Of a stretch of DNA of 64,000 nt, positions 51,751-64,000 are shown one piece after another. The stretch is from Podospora pseudoanserina. Lineage: Eukaryota > Ascomycota > Sordariomycetes > Sordariales > Podosporaceae. The notes beneath the pieces are model-generated. The model did not search any database. It saw only the letters and a program-made list of their open reading frames with translations, and had not been told where the DNA came from. The stretch covers positions 3,968,001 through 4,032,000 of the forward strand of contig NC_085921.1 of the NCBI RefSeq assembly GCF_035222485.1, written 5' to 3'. The stretch's first letter is position 1. Every line of letters begins with the position of its first letter. The position numbers and the translations under genes are program-made.

Positions 51751-54483
51751 CTACTGCTCAATAATATCAACCTCACCCTCCACCCCATTCTCCTTCTTCT
51801 CCTCCTCGGCCCCATTCGCCCCATTCCTCTCCTTCTCCTCCGCCTCCTTCCTCTCCCTCTCCTCCCTCCTCTGCCGCTCAACAACCTCCCACTCCTTCCT
51901 CACCTCCTCCCTCCTCTCCCGCTCCCTCACCGCCTCGACCAAAAACGCCTCCTCAATCGCCTGCCTCCGCTTAAACACCCTCAGCCACCTCGTCCCCCAC
52001 CTCCTGACCAACCCGTCTTCTTCCCCACGAGCATTACTCTCAAGCATCTCATCCTTCGTCCCGCCAGCCCAAGCCCCCAAGCTGTCCTCAATAGCCCCAA
52101 ACAGCTCCCTCATGTTCCTCACCTCGTTATCCCTCGTCTCGTCATCCACCATCTCATCCGGCTGGCTGGCCTTGACAACCAGCTGCCTCACCCGGCCGGT
52201 AACCTTGATGACAGTGTTGAAGACCAATTCGTACATGTGAGCCCACGCGAGCGCCTCACCGCGCGTCTTGCCAGCCTGGACGTTCAGAGCCCAGTTGATC
52301 ACCGTCAGCGGGGTCAGGATGGAGTAGTTCAGGAGCTTCTCCACGATGCTCAGCGCAACACCAGGGTGCACGCTCCAATACGCCATCACCGCCTCGATGA
52401 TCTGCGTCCTCGACGCGTCGCTCGCCGCACCAGCGTCCGCCAACCGGTCCTTGGTGCGCTCTATCGCCGCCAGGACGTGGGAGAGCGACTTGCTGCCTAC
52501 GTAGAGCACGCAAGTGACAAAGACGTCCGTGCTGGCCACCAAGGCGTCGAGGTCGCGGTCGATGGCCTGAGACTGAATCCGCTGGATAACGGCGTCAATT
52601 TCCTCGTCGGGGGCCTTGCGTTTGAGGAGCGCGGCGATTTCACGGCCTTCGGCGGCAAAGGGGGTGTCTAATTGCTGTGTTAGTCACTGACACTCGAAAT
52701 GATAAAGAAAAGGGGAAAAAACCAACCATCATTGGCAAACTTGAAATCGGGCACATCCTTCTCCTTCTCGGGCCCAATCAACTTCTGATACGGCTCCGGA
52801 AGCGTATTCTTGATCCTCTGCGCAAAACTCAACCGAATCTCCTTGTCGATCGAGCCAACAATAAACGCCTTGCGCGGGTGCAAGCCGCTCAGCTCAACAT
52901 CGTCCACCCACTCAGTCCACTTCCACGTGAAACCAAAGTTGGACAAATGATGCGAGAACCAGTCCATGAACCGGTACGCCAGCTCCAGATCCATCCGCGG
53001 CGCGTTTCTGTAAAGGTAACGAATGGCACGGCCCAAGCTGGGCGCTATAGCAGCAGGCGCCAGCTTGCAAGCCTCCGTAAGCACAGAGTGGTAGTAAACC
53101 AGCTTGTGCTCTGGGTTAGGCAAGAGGAAAAGCTGGGTAAACACGGCATCAACAGCCACATCTTCGGGCTTCCAGGTAGACTTTGGCTTCTCGATATCCC
53201 GAAGCCTATCGAACGGCGTGCCTCTCAGAGCAAAAGTCCTCGGCGCAAAGTAACAATCCACCTCAATAAGCTGTCTTGCTGTGGCGTTGCGGTTAAAGTG
53301 CAAAACATTAATAGTATCAAGCAGTGCATCTCTGATGAGCGACGACGCCAGGCTGGTAGGAGGGGGCACCGACTCGACTTCTTGCTGCCCATAAACAGAG
53401 ATATACACCTCTGGGAACAACGGCCTCGGCCCCCTGACCACCGTCTTGGGAATAACGATATTCGGCAAAACGTGCTTCTTCGCACTGGCCAGCTTGGCCA
53501 CCGTCTCAACCTCGCCGACAGGGAACTGCCACGGTCTCGGCAAGCAGCTCAACGCCCAACCCTGAGCCGCCTCAGCCTGCAGCTGCGCCTGCAAAAGCGA
53601 AATCAAACTCTGCGACTGCGCCGGGTTTTCCTCCCCAGCCTCGGGATGATAAGGCTCAATCACGGCCTGCAGCGGATGCGGCTCGCTCGCAATGATGGCC
53701 GTATTCTCCAGCAAATCCGCCGCCTTCTGCTGCCACTCCTGCTGCACCTGCTCCGGCGACCCAGCAGCCATCACATACGGAAGCGTCAAGAGAATGATCT
53801 TGACAATCTCTGTGCCGATCGTATCCTCACTGCTCGCCGTCTGCAACCCAACCGCCCGTTCAAAAAGCTCCCCCAACACACCAAAAACCCCTTCCCCTTC
53901 CAACACGCCCTGCAGACACCCCACCAGCTTCAGGTACAGCTTCACATCCCTCCACCCCCCTTCCCGAAGCTTGTCCTCGATCAACCTCGCCGCTTTTTCG
54001 AGTAAAAGATCCATCGCCTCGGGCTTGTTGGTGTTGACCACCATCAACACGCCCGCCAAAAAGGGGGTTTTGAGAGGCTGCTCCACGCACAACTGGAGGA
54101 CCAAGTCGGTAAAGTTGCCTCTGAGCAAGACGTCATCGTCCCAGTTGTCGGTGAACAGGTTCGCAATCTGGGAAATCTCATCGTGGCGCTCGATCATGGG
54201 GTTCTCGGCAATGGCGATGAGCTGCTTGCGGAGGCGGACGTGGGGGGGCGCGTCGTAGCGGCGGCGGGAGTTGTTGCCGCGGTAGTGGTTGTCGTCTTCA
54301 TTGTCATCTAACCCAGATTGTGTCAGTCAGTGATGATGATGACGATGATGATGATGATGATGATGATGGTGGTGGTGATGAAAAAGGGACAAACGTACCT
54401 CTATAACGACGTTTCCGGTTATACCCACCGCCACCACCACCTCTGCCTCCTCCTCCTCCTCCTCTCCTGTCGTAGTCGGCCAT
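51751..54483 (-). CDS. CBC1: Nuclear cap-binding protein, large subunit (CBP80)
   Basis: Three exons (54483-54399, 54307-52727, 52667-51751) give 860 residues. The amino end is Gly/Arg rich (RGGRGGGGGGYNRKRRYR-like). The first MIF4G-like helical domain covers LRKQLIAIAENPMIERHDEI and LVLQLCVEQPLKTPFLAGV. MIF4G2 follows, with DLELAYRFMDWFSHHLSNFG and KWTEWVDDVELSGLHPRKAF. After the second intron, DTPFAAEGREIAALLKRKAP leads to the third domain. The acceptor of that intron is TTAG/ACACC, which keeps the frame with the family sequence. CBP80 with CBP20 binds the m7G cap of nuclear transcripts and links splicing, 3'-end processing and export. The end has a Glu/Arg coiled coil (EAVRERERREEVRKEWEV). 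Intron 1 carries a GAT microsatellite. Confidence 0.95.
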
Positions 54484-56225
54484 GGTTTGGATTTGCTATT
54501 GCGCAACTGATGGGATGCGATGCTGCTGTTCCTCTCCCGTTGGATGGTTTTATTTTCTTTTTCCCGGTTTGTCGTCGCAAGAGAAATCTACCTCCCGCAA
54601 CTTTTGATAGATTTCACTCTCAAACCAGATGATTCTGCCAATCCAAGCCCGAGAGCGCAATTGATGATTGGTTTTGATTGGCGCAAATCCAGAAACTCTT
54701 GTTTCCTTTCGTTGCTCTCTCTGAAACAATAAAAGTTGAGAAGGAAGACAGCAGCAACAAAAGGCTGACAAGGTTCAAGTTGCCAGTGCCAAGCGCGACA
54801 GAGGAAAGCGTGAAATAAGTGGGGACTGGACTGGAGAGAAAGTTCTTGTGGGGCCACCCACTGGGGGAAGGAGCTAGTGATGCAAGTGATCCCGGTCGGT
54901 AGGGAGTGGTGGTTGCCTTGAAAATGAGGCTTTACAAGCTGGTATAAGTCACGGGTGTTTGTTGGAGCAAAATTCACGACGACGACGTTTGTTTGTCTGT
55001 TATAATGCAGTGTTTGGTTTTTCTCTCTACACTTTGAATAACCTCAGTAACACTGGAATATAGTAATTCATCGTTCTCACCCATCTTCATAGTTGGTAGA
55101 AGATCACCTCACTTTATCAATCCATAAATGAGTGTCAAGACCTCATCAATTCAAAGCCATGCCATGAAAATATTTTGAATTTGAAAGTAAACGAAAACCT
55201 TGATAAAAGCACAAAAATAACCACAGAATCCAACAACATCGCCTTCTTCATGTAGGCCTCTCTCAAACCTGCTCTGATAATCTTTTCCGTTTTTCTCATC
55301 TCTCCCAGGCAAAAACGCCCACCCCATACCATCCAGGTGCTACCCGCCACATGATATCTGTACCGTCCATCCCAACTCCTTCTACTCTCATCCCAAACCA
55401 AAAGTTGAATTGCACTGAACTCGATGGCCGTCTCGTGCTACCCATTCCAAAACTACTATTGCTCCTGTTCGAGAGTCTCAAACCAAGATAGCCAGTGCAG
55501 GCAGGCCAGCCCACCAGGTTCTTCAACTGGGAGTACATGACAACACAAATCATATAATTCCGTTCGCTCCCACTCATCATGAATCATTCGCCTTCCTACT
55601 AGCAACATCAAAAACAGGGAGGATAGGGCGAGGACAGGGAGGCCGCACAGATAACAAAACAACGCAAGTGATTCCAGCGGAGAATACAGTGGAAATACCA
55701 CCCAAGAAACAAGAATAAAAGAAGCCTTTCTCCAGATATTTGGGGCACGAAATAAAGCAAAAGCCATCTAGGTCATGCAGAAACGGAATCTAAAAAACGT
55801 GGCCCGGTTGGTGTTTTTTCCCTCAGCACGCCCCCTCTCCCCTCTCCCTCCCTTCCTGCTATAGCCTTATTGCGCGCTGTTGTCTTCAGAGGACGAATGC
55901 TCGTGGGCATACCAGCCGCCCCAAACTCCTGCTATTTCCACGCTCTATCCTGCCACTTCTCGACACTACTTTGGGATCGATGGAACCTTCCGGAATCGAG
56001 TCTCGTCGTCTCGTTAAATTCCATCAACACTCATGGCTCCTCGGGGTATCTCATGGCATTTCCTCGTCATAGATCATGAACGGGAAGCGACCCAAAGCCG
56101 CTGTCTCCTTGCTGGGCCGTATACGATACTTTGCTGTCAAAGTACAGCTCGAAGTGTCCACACACGATCAGCTCTCACGGTCGCGAATCGACACAGAACT
56201 TTTTTCCGTCTCGCTGGCCAGCTTT
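54484..56225. other. CBP80 upstream region and GSK3 3' flank
   Basis: There is 1.7 kb between two genes on the same strand. AT-rich and pyrimidine-rich patches occur, but no gene with family character is seen. Confidence 0.45.
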
Positions 56226-57632
56226 TCAGTCCAGTTTGGCCATCATTTCCGATTTGTTCATGGGAGCGAAGTTGTCGATGTCGAGCCCTTGGGCCGCAAG
56301 GATGGACCTCATGTGAGGCGGCACAAGCTTGTGGTTGAGGTGAGGGGCGATCGACAGCTCTGCAGAAAACGATTCTGTTAGCAAGCTTGGTTCAAAATCA
56401 ACACAGAGAGTCTGATGACACGTACCATGGCGGGTGAAGTCAAAGAGCGGAGGAAGGTCCTTGAGCTGGCCCGTCTGGTGCCTCGAATCGGGAAAGCGGG
56501 TGTTGGGATCCCTGAGGTCATCAAAGAAGGGCTGCACCATCGCGTCGATGGCCGACAGACGCTCGGTGGGTGTGTACTCCAGCAACTTGCTAATCAGGTC
56601 GATGGCGGGTTGGTCGGCCTTGCGGAACACCTTGTTGAAAGGATGGGGCTTGATCTGAGGAAACTTGTGCTCCATGTAGTTCGGGTTCATAGTTCGAATT
56701 TGCTCGCGGGTGGGTGTCCCCAGCACCTTGATAATTTCGACGAGCTGATCGATACCTGATTCACCGGGGAAGAGAGGCTGACCAAGCATCAGTTCTGCCA
56801 TGACGCAGCCTGTTGACCAAACGTCTGTTCACGTCAGTTAGCAACAATCTTCCATTGTTGACAAGTCCACTCACCAATCTTGGTTGTATAGTTGGTAGCA
56901 CCAAAGATCAATTCAGGTGCGCGGTAGTATCTGGAGCAAATGTAAGACACGTTTGGTTCGTTTTCCACCAGAATCTTGGCACTGCCGAAATCACAGAGCT
57001 TCAAGATGCCGGTGCTAGGGTCGAGGAGAAGGTTTTGGGGCTTGATGTCGCGATGGCAGATGCCTTGAGAGTGAATGTATGCAAGAGCCCGGAAAAGCTG
57101 GTAGATGTACAGCTTCACCTCAAGGATGGGCATAGTAGTCTTCATTTTGTTGAAGAAACGGGAGGCGCGGTACACGGTTTCTGGCACGAACTCCTGGACC
57201 AAGTTGAGGTAAACCTCATCCTTCTATTGGGGATGTAAGCAATCTGTTTTCCAATGAGGTATTACTAAAGGACTTACGCGCTCGCCATTAGAGTAGTAAA
57301 AGGCCTTGAGCTGCACGATGTTGGGGTGTCTCACGATCCGCATGATTTGCAGCTCACGGTTCTACAACATGTTAGCCATTAATCATACAACCCAGCCATA
57401 GCACACAACCAACCTTGAATCTTTTGTCCTGCAAGACACGCTTGATGGCTGCATCTTCGTTCGAGGGAGACAACTTAGTTTGAAAGACGACGCCAAAGGA
57501 ACCATTGCCAACAATCTTGCACTGGGTGTAAGTCAAGTCTCTCGTCTCGCCCGTGATGCCATCCTGCACTTTCTCGCGGATCACTTCTCCCATCCGCAGA
57601 TTGTTGAACGCTGCCGGACGATTCGACGCCAT
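56226..57632 (-). CDS. GSK3: Glycogen synthase kinase 3 family protein kinase
   Basis: Five exons (57632-57414, 57361-57278, 57223-56875, 56824-56426, 56359-56226) join in phase to 394 residues, the standard fungal GSK3 length. [20 protein letters not shown] is the Gly loop. [13 protein letters not shown] (about 158-170) and DFGSAKIL are the catalytic loops. [13 protein letters not shown] carries the activating Tyr (about 195). The [20 protein letters not shown] region is the axin/GBP-binding helix area of the carboxy lobe. The enzyme phosphorylates many substrates and is needed for growth, development and stress responses in filamentous fungi. There is no long amino-terminal extension, so ATG 57632 is natural. 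All the splice sites are GT-AG. Confidence 0.96.
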
Positions 57633-60600
57633 GGTGAAGATCTCAAAGCCACGTCGGGGTTGGTGAGGAGGATCGTACTATACTCGGGTCACTGGTGGGG
57701 AAAAATGTCGCCGACAGGTATGGTTGCTTTAAAACGCGCTAGGGAGGTCTTATATCACACGCAAGGTTAAATGTTGGTAAAGCGGTTACTACTGTACGGA
57801 GATGGTGATGTCTATTAAACGCGTAAGCACACGTCGTAGCATCATGGTTGGCAAGTGTTGGGAACAGCCAGGAGTATTGGGTTGTCATGGCAGTTGAGGG
57901 GCAGAGGAGACAGGGACCGGCTTACAAGATGGGTTGGTCGAAACCTCGAGGGGCATCTGACGCCAGGGATTGGCAGTTACAAGACGAACTTGTGTAAACT
58001 CGCAGTTTTGCAGAGCAAAGTTTCGTGACCGGTGATGCCGACTGTTTGGGAGCGTGGCTTGTGTTTCGACGGAAGGAATCTACCCGTCGATGGAAAGAGG
58101 GGAGGAAATCGGGACCCGATGCAACGGGGGAATCGCGCAGACGGGCTTGGGTCGTTAGGGACTTGGGTCAGGTCGAACTAGGTATCGGGTTGTTTCTTGA
58201 CGGCTGTTAGACGGAGCGCTCGAGATCAAAAAAGAACAGCCACGCGAAGCTGGCGACAAACTGCACGAGATGACGAGGTTGATGGTTGATGCGGAGGTGG
58301 AGACAGAATACTAAGGCGTTGAAGGAAGAGGACGACAACAGGAGAGGGTTACGGGAAGGTAGGTTGAATTTCAGAGGTCAATGGACATGAGGTTTTGGAG
58401 GGGCGGGCGCACTAGCTAAGTGAAATGACGGCGGGGAACGACAGGGCACTGCGGTGGCGACCAAGCACAAGGGTAGCCTAGCGTGTCCTGCTGCAGTGCG
58501 CCCGGGCCAGGTCAAGTGGCTCCGAGGGGGACCCAAGACGACGCAAGGACTCGAAGCTTTCCAAGGTGCTCTTGGTCGAAGCGGCAGCAGCAGTGTCGAG
58601 TGAAGAAAGCTGCAACTTTGCAAATGCCCGAGACAATGGGACATCCAACACTATCAGAGAAGAGAAAAGACAAAGCCAAAAAAAAAAAAAAAAAAAAGAA
58701 AGAAAGAAAAAAAGAACAAACAGGGGTAGCCTGAAGCAGACAGCTGCTTCAGTCGACCACACATCATCGTATGCGACTTTCTCTCTTGCACGTCTAGTGA
58801 GGTCAGATGGCCTACGACTTGGCGCGCTGCACCATGGACGCAGCCAACCAGAGGAGGCCTAATGAGGGGTTGGGGCAAGGGAAACGGCAGGGTTGCAAAG
58901 GCAGGTGAGCCTTTTAGGACCTCTCGGTGAAAGGGCCCAAGGTTGGAAGAGGATGAGGCGGGGCAACTGTAAATAGTAAAAGTGAAGGTATTTACACTTA
59001 CAGTGCGCTCGGTCTTCGACAAGAGTCTTCTGCAGCGTGCGGATGCGAGGGACCGGTGGTCGGTTGGAGGAATTGGCAGCGGAAAGTATGGTGCTGTGTT
59101 CGGTGGTGAGGGGTTCGCTCCGGGCCGTCGTCACTTGTGGCTTTAGCTCCAAAGTCGAGGGAGTCGGCCGGCAGGGCGGTTGCGCTGGTCTGGTGGATGG
59201 GATTTATTTGGGCGTTGTGCGGTTGGCCAGATACTGGGAGACCTTGGTGTCTTGTAAGGCGGTGCAAGCCGCAAGCCTCCAGACCTAGGAAGATGGATCT
59301 AAAAACAGATCTGGCTGTGTGAAATGGAAATACAGAGTCCAGACTGTGGGCACCTCAGTCGTAGAGGAAAGAAAATAAAAGGAGGTGATCCAAATCGATG
59401 CAACTCGGGGAAATGACAGGATAAAGGTGGTCTGGTCTGGCTTGGTGGCCGTGTCTGCTGCTCTGCTTGGTTGGTAATAAAGTAGGGTAAGGTAGCCTGA
59501 CGCAGGACACGCCGTAAGTTGGACGTAAGGTCTGTAGGAAGGTACCGTGTGATGTGGAAAAAGAAAAAGGAAGGGAAAAAGGGTTCGAGGTACGGGTCAA
59601 AAAGCTTTCCAGGTGCAGGATACTGCACAGTAGCCTGAGAATGGGATGTGTTGTGACGTGACCTCTCAGGTTGGCAGACAGAAACCGCAGCGGGCACCGG
59701 AAATAGCCTCAGGCACGCCGGTGACTGGAAGACGAATGGGAGTGTACTCTCGCCGGCCGAGTCCCAGGAACACAATAGCCTGCCTGACGTTGATTCGGAG
59801 CGGCGGATGGTGGAGCTCTTCGTTGTCCGCTTCCTGTTTCCCAAAATACGATAGCGGTCCCGTCTCCTTCTTCGCTTCTATGGTGTTTGGCTTCCACTTT
59901 GTTGAACGAGCATGTATGTGTGTGTGTATGCGCGGTAAGGTACCGGGATGAAAGACGCCGCGTATTTTACCGGAATTTCGGTTTTCCTATGCACCTCAAC
60001 GGGTCCCCGGGTTGCTTTTATCCAGGAGAGCAGCCCCTCTGGTGTCGCTGGCGTGGTTCCAATGGCACGGGATGGGCAAAGGGAGGAGGAGATGAGGCCG
60101 GGAGACGCCGATCAAATCAGAAAAAGCGTAAACTGGAACAGAATCAACAGACACAATGTGATGCGGCCGCTTCTGGCCTTTTGTTCACCAGATCCCGCCA
60201 GACTGGGGCCGTTGCTCATGTGCCCATTTTTGAGACGGGAAGCCGGCGCTAAACACACTCGGCAGGCGAAGTTTAAAATAGAGAAGTTAATAAGGTATGA
60301 GCTCAATCACCGAATCAACACAAATCGTCATTTTGTTTCTAGTGGCTGACTTCTTTTCAGGAAGATAGCCCTGCCTGTCTGAAAGGTGTATGAGTGCCAG
60401 ATTGGACACAGGCAGAAACAGACAGGGTGGGTTCTTCTAGATGCCCCCCTCTCCCAATGTCCAGATCAGATTCGAGGTGGGGCTTCGCAGTGCTTTGTTC
60501 TCTGACAACCACAGTTCGTCACGAACCCGCCGCCACGGTTGAGGGCCGAGTGGATTGTGTCTGTTGAAGGAGTCTCCGAGATGTGAGACAGACAGCGGGA

Positions 60601-63600
60601 GAGAGGCAATACTTGGTGTTCTGTCGTCTCACAATCAACCCGGGGTCTTGGGGTGTGCAGTACCAGTTGAGCCAGCTCGCCCGTTTGGGCACTGTTACAC
60701 CTACGCTAATATTCCTGAGTCGGTGTCTCTGGTCGTCATAGTAAACAGAGGGAGCCGTTGGAGAGTCATGGTGCCAGTGAGTGAGCGGTCTTTCTGGGTT
60801 AATTTACTGCGTAATTCAAATTGCAGAAGCACTCCCGGTATTAAGAGCATCGCCTAAGAGGACTGACGGCTTCTCGCATAAATCCGATGGGTGTAAAGCG
60901 AACTCCTCATTATTGCCTCCGCCGCCAGACGAGGGGATCAACGTGTCGCTCAGTCACTGCTGGTTATCACGACTTCTTTATGCGAGCAAGCTTGTCAGGC
61001 AGATCGAGGACGGTCCAGGTCGATGACACGCCTTCTTGGCCCCCATTTAGCTGCAGCTGTCATAGAATAGCTTCCTGAGGATAGACAGGCGACCTGAGTA
61101 ACACGGCACCCGAGTTGAAACGCCGATATGACGGGTGGAAGACTTGCCAATTGGGACTGGTGCATATGTCTTGTGCGGGGCAAACATGGTGAAGCTCACC
61201 ACCACAAGCAACAGGGCAGTGTGGATGGAGGGGCACATAATAGCTATGTACACCGCTGTAGACAGTGAGTCCGAAATAGGATTATAGAAGCAGCAATTTA
61301 GAGCCCTCAGGGCAACAAGCTGGCCAGAAAAAAAAGAGTCGAAGCCTACGCCAACTGACGTTGAGCTGTTGTCGAGATATATCTGGCCTTTGCTTTCCTC
61401 CCCTGGTGGTGCAAAGTAGAGGCAGAGAGGGGTTGACGAAGCTTGTCGTTTCGTGCCCATACAGATCCCAAACAGGTAATACACAATGATATAACACGCA
61501 CTGCCAGATCAAGTTTTCTGTGCTCCGAAAGCGCAGTGATACAGCACTAATAAGATATTTCAGCGTCGAATATACCGAGATCCAGGCACCGCAGTGCGTT
61601 TCTCAAACAGTCAATATTGCTTGTCGGCGTCGAGCTTCCACTCTTGAAACCCTTGTTCGGTTTGGCAGCAGGCTCCGATTGGGCGGTATCGTGAGCCGAT
61701 ATTCACATGCATCCATGCTCTAGAGAGGTCCAATCGTTTGGCGTCTAGTCCTGCATGGTTATGATGATGCCTGACGCCGATTCCATCGTTGCGGTTGTGT
61801 CCAGCCGTGTTGCGGTCTCTGTCCGTTGTTGCTGGCTTTCCGGCGCTCTTCCAATGCGACCTGCGCAGGAGGGAGGTGGATCAGCAAAGCGCCTTTTGGG
61901 TGCAAACGAGGTCCCATGACCGGTTGAATCGCGCTAATCATTTGGCTCGACCAGGTAGATCGTGGCTGGCCGTCTGTTGGCAGACACCAACTTTTTTTTG
62001 ATCATCTGCAGAGCAGAAAAAAGATAGGGGGGGCAACTGGGACAGATGGGATAGTACGGAGGAGCACTGGGACTTGTTGACCCTGTAGCTAGCTCCGGGT
62101 CAAAGTAACAACCGCCGTCCACTGACATCCATGGCATCAAGACGAAATTGCCAATCCAGGGGTTCCAGGTTTGTTAGTCGCCTGCCAGATTCGATTTGGA
62201 TATCGGCCAGGTACCGTATGTGTATGTACGCAGACGTACCAGGGCCATAAACCCCCGAGACCTCTTGTGAGGTTCTCGGTGCGGTCGTGAAACCGGCGGG
62301 CAGTTCGATCGTGTAGTTTTTCGTGATGTCAGGCACCATTTGTGGCGCGATTGCTCGTTACACGCCCTTGGGCACAGCAAAGCATGGCAAAAAGCTAGTC
62401 AGGTCGTCCGGAGAATGACTCCCCCTCTCTGACATTTCGATGAGATGCTAGAGGCCTAGAGCAGCTCTACATGATCACCTGACGGAGGACAGCGCGCCTT
62501 TTGTAACTCTGCTGTTCCGTACCCGTACCCTGGCCAGCTGGCGTTCCTCGGAAATCACCCAAGCTTCAGCGGCTGACTCCCGGCGTGATGGGTTCGTGAG
62601 ATAGCGCCCGTCTGTGCCAGCGCTGGGCATGGGAAGTGAGGCCCAAACGGCGGGCCAGATTCATCCATCAGAGGAAAGGTGACTTGCCAATTATAGCAAG
62701 CAGATGTCACCGTTCAGCAACGCTTCGGTATTTGCCGTGCTGAGGGGGTTCGTGAGCATCTTTTGGCACTTGCGGCACTCTGAAGGCGGAGCTGTCAAAT
62801 CGATTGCATGGAAGCGAGGAAAATTACCCGTCGACGATGCTGTTGCTGTCTGAGCCATGTGATTTCAAGCTGCTGTGGTTTAATTACTGTCGACTGACGG
62901 CTGCTGCATGTTGGCCTTTGATGAGGCAGCACGACGAGCTAGCGACGGTTGGTGGTGGTCGGTGAGCCGATCTCCAAGCTAGCCAGACCGAGATCGCATC
63001 ATCCTGGTAAGGCAGGGAACGCACTGACCAGCTCTGGTCTGAGCCAACCTTGGTGCTGATCATGACATGGTCTGTGTTTGCCCTCAGTCACTATGTATGC
63101 CATGCTATGGAATAGCGATACAGGAACCAGAGCCAGCTGTCTGCCAGATGTTGAAGTTACTCTTCCCAAAAGGTGATGAAGGTGGGAGCTCGGAGGGTCT
63201 GCATGATGCAGCAATCCTCTAGTCTGTATTTGTTGGGCCATCGCTGAACTGATTGTACCGTTACCATGATCCCAATTCCCAACAAGGCCACGGGCGCCCG
63301 GCTTGTTGAAACCGAGCTCTTATAAGTTGCTTCGGCATGGTGGTTTGTGATTTGATGTTTCAGACTAGGAGCTTGGGCTGACTTGCTGGAGCCATCAGAT
63401 GCCCGAGTGGAGAATGATGAGATTCCATCTTCCGGGCCGATAGAACCAACAGCATTCATTGGGGACAGCACAAGAAAAGCTCAAAAGAGATTCCAGATCG
63501 CGGGGTAGCTTTCCATGGCTTGTTCTCTGCTGTGCCATAACTCAATGCTTCCCAGGGGCGCATGGGAATATTTCCGAGCTCATCCACGATTCAACAACCG

Positions 63601-64000
63601 AAGGGATCACATCACTGGAAACCGGTGCGGTATTTCCTACCTCCCCGGTCTCGAACGACTCTTATCTCTTCCAAGACTCCCTCATTGTCTTGTTGATTCG
63701 CCGCCGGCAGCCTGTCCAAACCGGTAAACTGCTTCTGAGACCCGCATACATCTTGAGTGGTCCGCTTCTGTCGACGTGCAGCCAACATCCTGCCACACCT
63801 TGACTCAGCTGCTTGATGCTCCTCGATGAACTGTCAAATATTCCCTGAAAAACAAAGTCATATCACACACCAGCATCTGCATTAAAGGCGATCAAATTGG
63901 CGTTGCAGGTTCGAGTTCAGCCTCTTGGCCGCCTCATCACTTGGAATGTGATAAAAGAAGAAACCCAAGAAAGAACCTGGGCCCTTCTGAGCCCTGCCCT
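57633..64000. other. 6.4-kb region upstream of GSK3 without a supported gene
   Basis: I read both strands for spliced genes, RNA genes and repeats. Only weak items appear: an A-run with AAAG units at 58678-58714, TG-rich bases near 59910-59930, a small inverted repeat at 62679-62711 and many short open frames without family character. Part is likely the GSK3 promoter and leader, possibly with introns. Long noncoding RNA is possible but unsupported. Confidence 0.5.

Noticed and set aside
52677-54005. A long plus-strand frame across CBP80
   Set aside because: It is the antisense shadow of the CBP80 exon; the minus strand carries the family sequence and the splice sites.
59299-59844. A 181-codon minus-strand frame upstream of GSK3
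   Set aside because: Ser/Pro/Phe-rich without domain character, and no splice partners or homology by eye.
61047-61484. A 145-codon minus-strand frame with hydrophobic stretches
   Set aside because: The hydrophobic parts do not form a credible signal peptide or membrane protein and no conserved motif is present.
62100-62339. A 79-codon minus-strand frame (ELPAGFTTAPRTSQE)
   Set aside because: Looks protein-like for a short stretch but has no continuation on either side.
1-64000. CRISPR arrays, bacterial operons, transposase or virus-like genes
   Set aside because: Nothing of the kind was recognisable on either strand; the repeats present are microsatellites, coding tandem repeats and one local duplication.

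Overview
The window is a nuclear segment of a filamentous ascomycete, most likely a sordariomycete (Sordariales-like). The reasons are short introns (about 50-110 bases) with GTRNGT-type donors and CTAAC-like branch points, fungal-type housekeeping proteins, and two isolated 5S rRNA genes of the dispersed type known from Neurospora. No virus-derived element, intact DNA transposon, LINE, CRISPR array or bacterial operon is visible. Gene models were spliced by eye; most exon junctions close in phase, and the proteins match the usual length of their families.

Layout. 1-5.2 kb: 3' part of a gamma-glutamyltranspeptidase, mitochondrial CGFS glutaredoxin (minus), a short-chain dehydrogenase and a class III CoA-transferase/AMACR-like enzyme. 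5.6-6.8 kb: a broken 2EXR-domain gene. 7.1-12 kb: a glutathione S-transferase, then cytosolic tryptophanyl-tRNA synthetase and mitochondrial release factor 1 as a divergent pair. 12.8-14.6 kb: a decayed secreted serine carboxypeptidase. 15.5-24.3 kb: PRELI/Ups lipid-transfer protein, MPE1 (3'-end processing), GET3 and 5-hydroxyisourate hydrolase. 25-30 kb: a basic hypothetical protein, Sec61 gamma and a SAM methyltransferase.

30.5-35.9 kb is the accessory part. It runs from an intron-bearing tRNA-Leu(CAA) to a 5S rRNA gene and holds two tandem copies of a small secreted protein gene, plus eroded minus-strand genes and AT-rich DNA. 36.5-57.6 kb returns to conserved genes: CAF16-type ABC ATPase, a germinal-centre/Ste20 kinase, CYK3 cytokinesis protein, a second 5S gene, FLX1-type mitochondrial carrier, a tiny five-exon TOM7, SF3B4/Hsh49, CBP80 and GSK3. 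The last 6.4 kb, upstream of GSK3, has no gene that I can support.

Themes. Mitochondrial functions recur (Grx5, mRF1, PRELI, FLX1, TOM7), as do RNA processing (MPE1, SF3B4, CBP80) and membrane-protein biogenesis (GET3, Sec61 gamma). These are neighbours rather than a pathway cluster. I found no clear new multi-gene system. The most informative signals are the two diverged 5S genes with paired compensatory changes, the 1.19-kb tandem duplication of a secreted-protein unit, the diverged copy of SF3B4 coding sequence behind its stop codon, and a 55-base intergenic hairpin.
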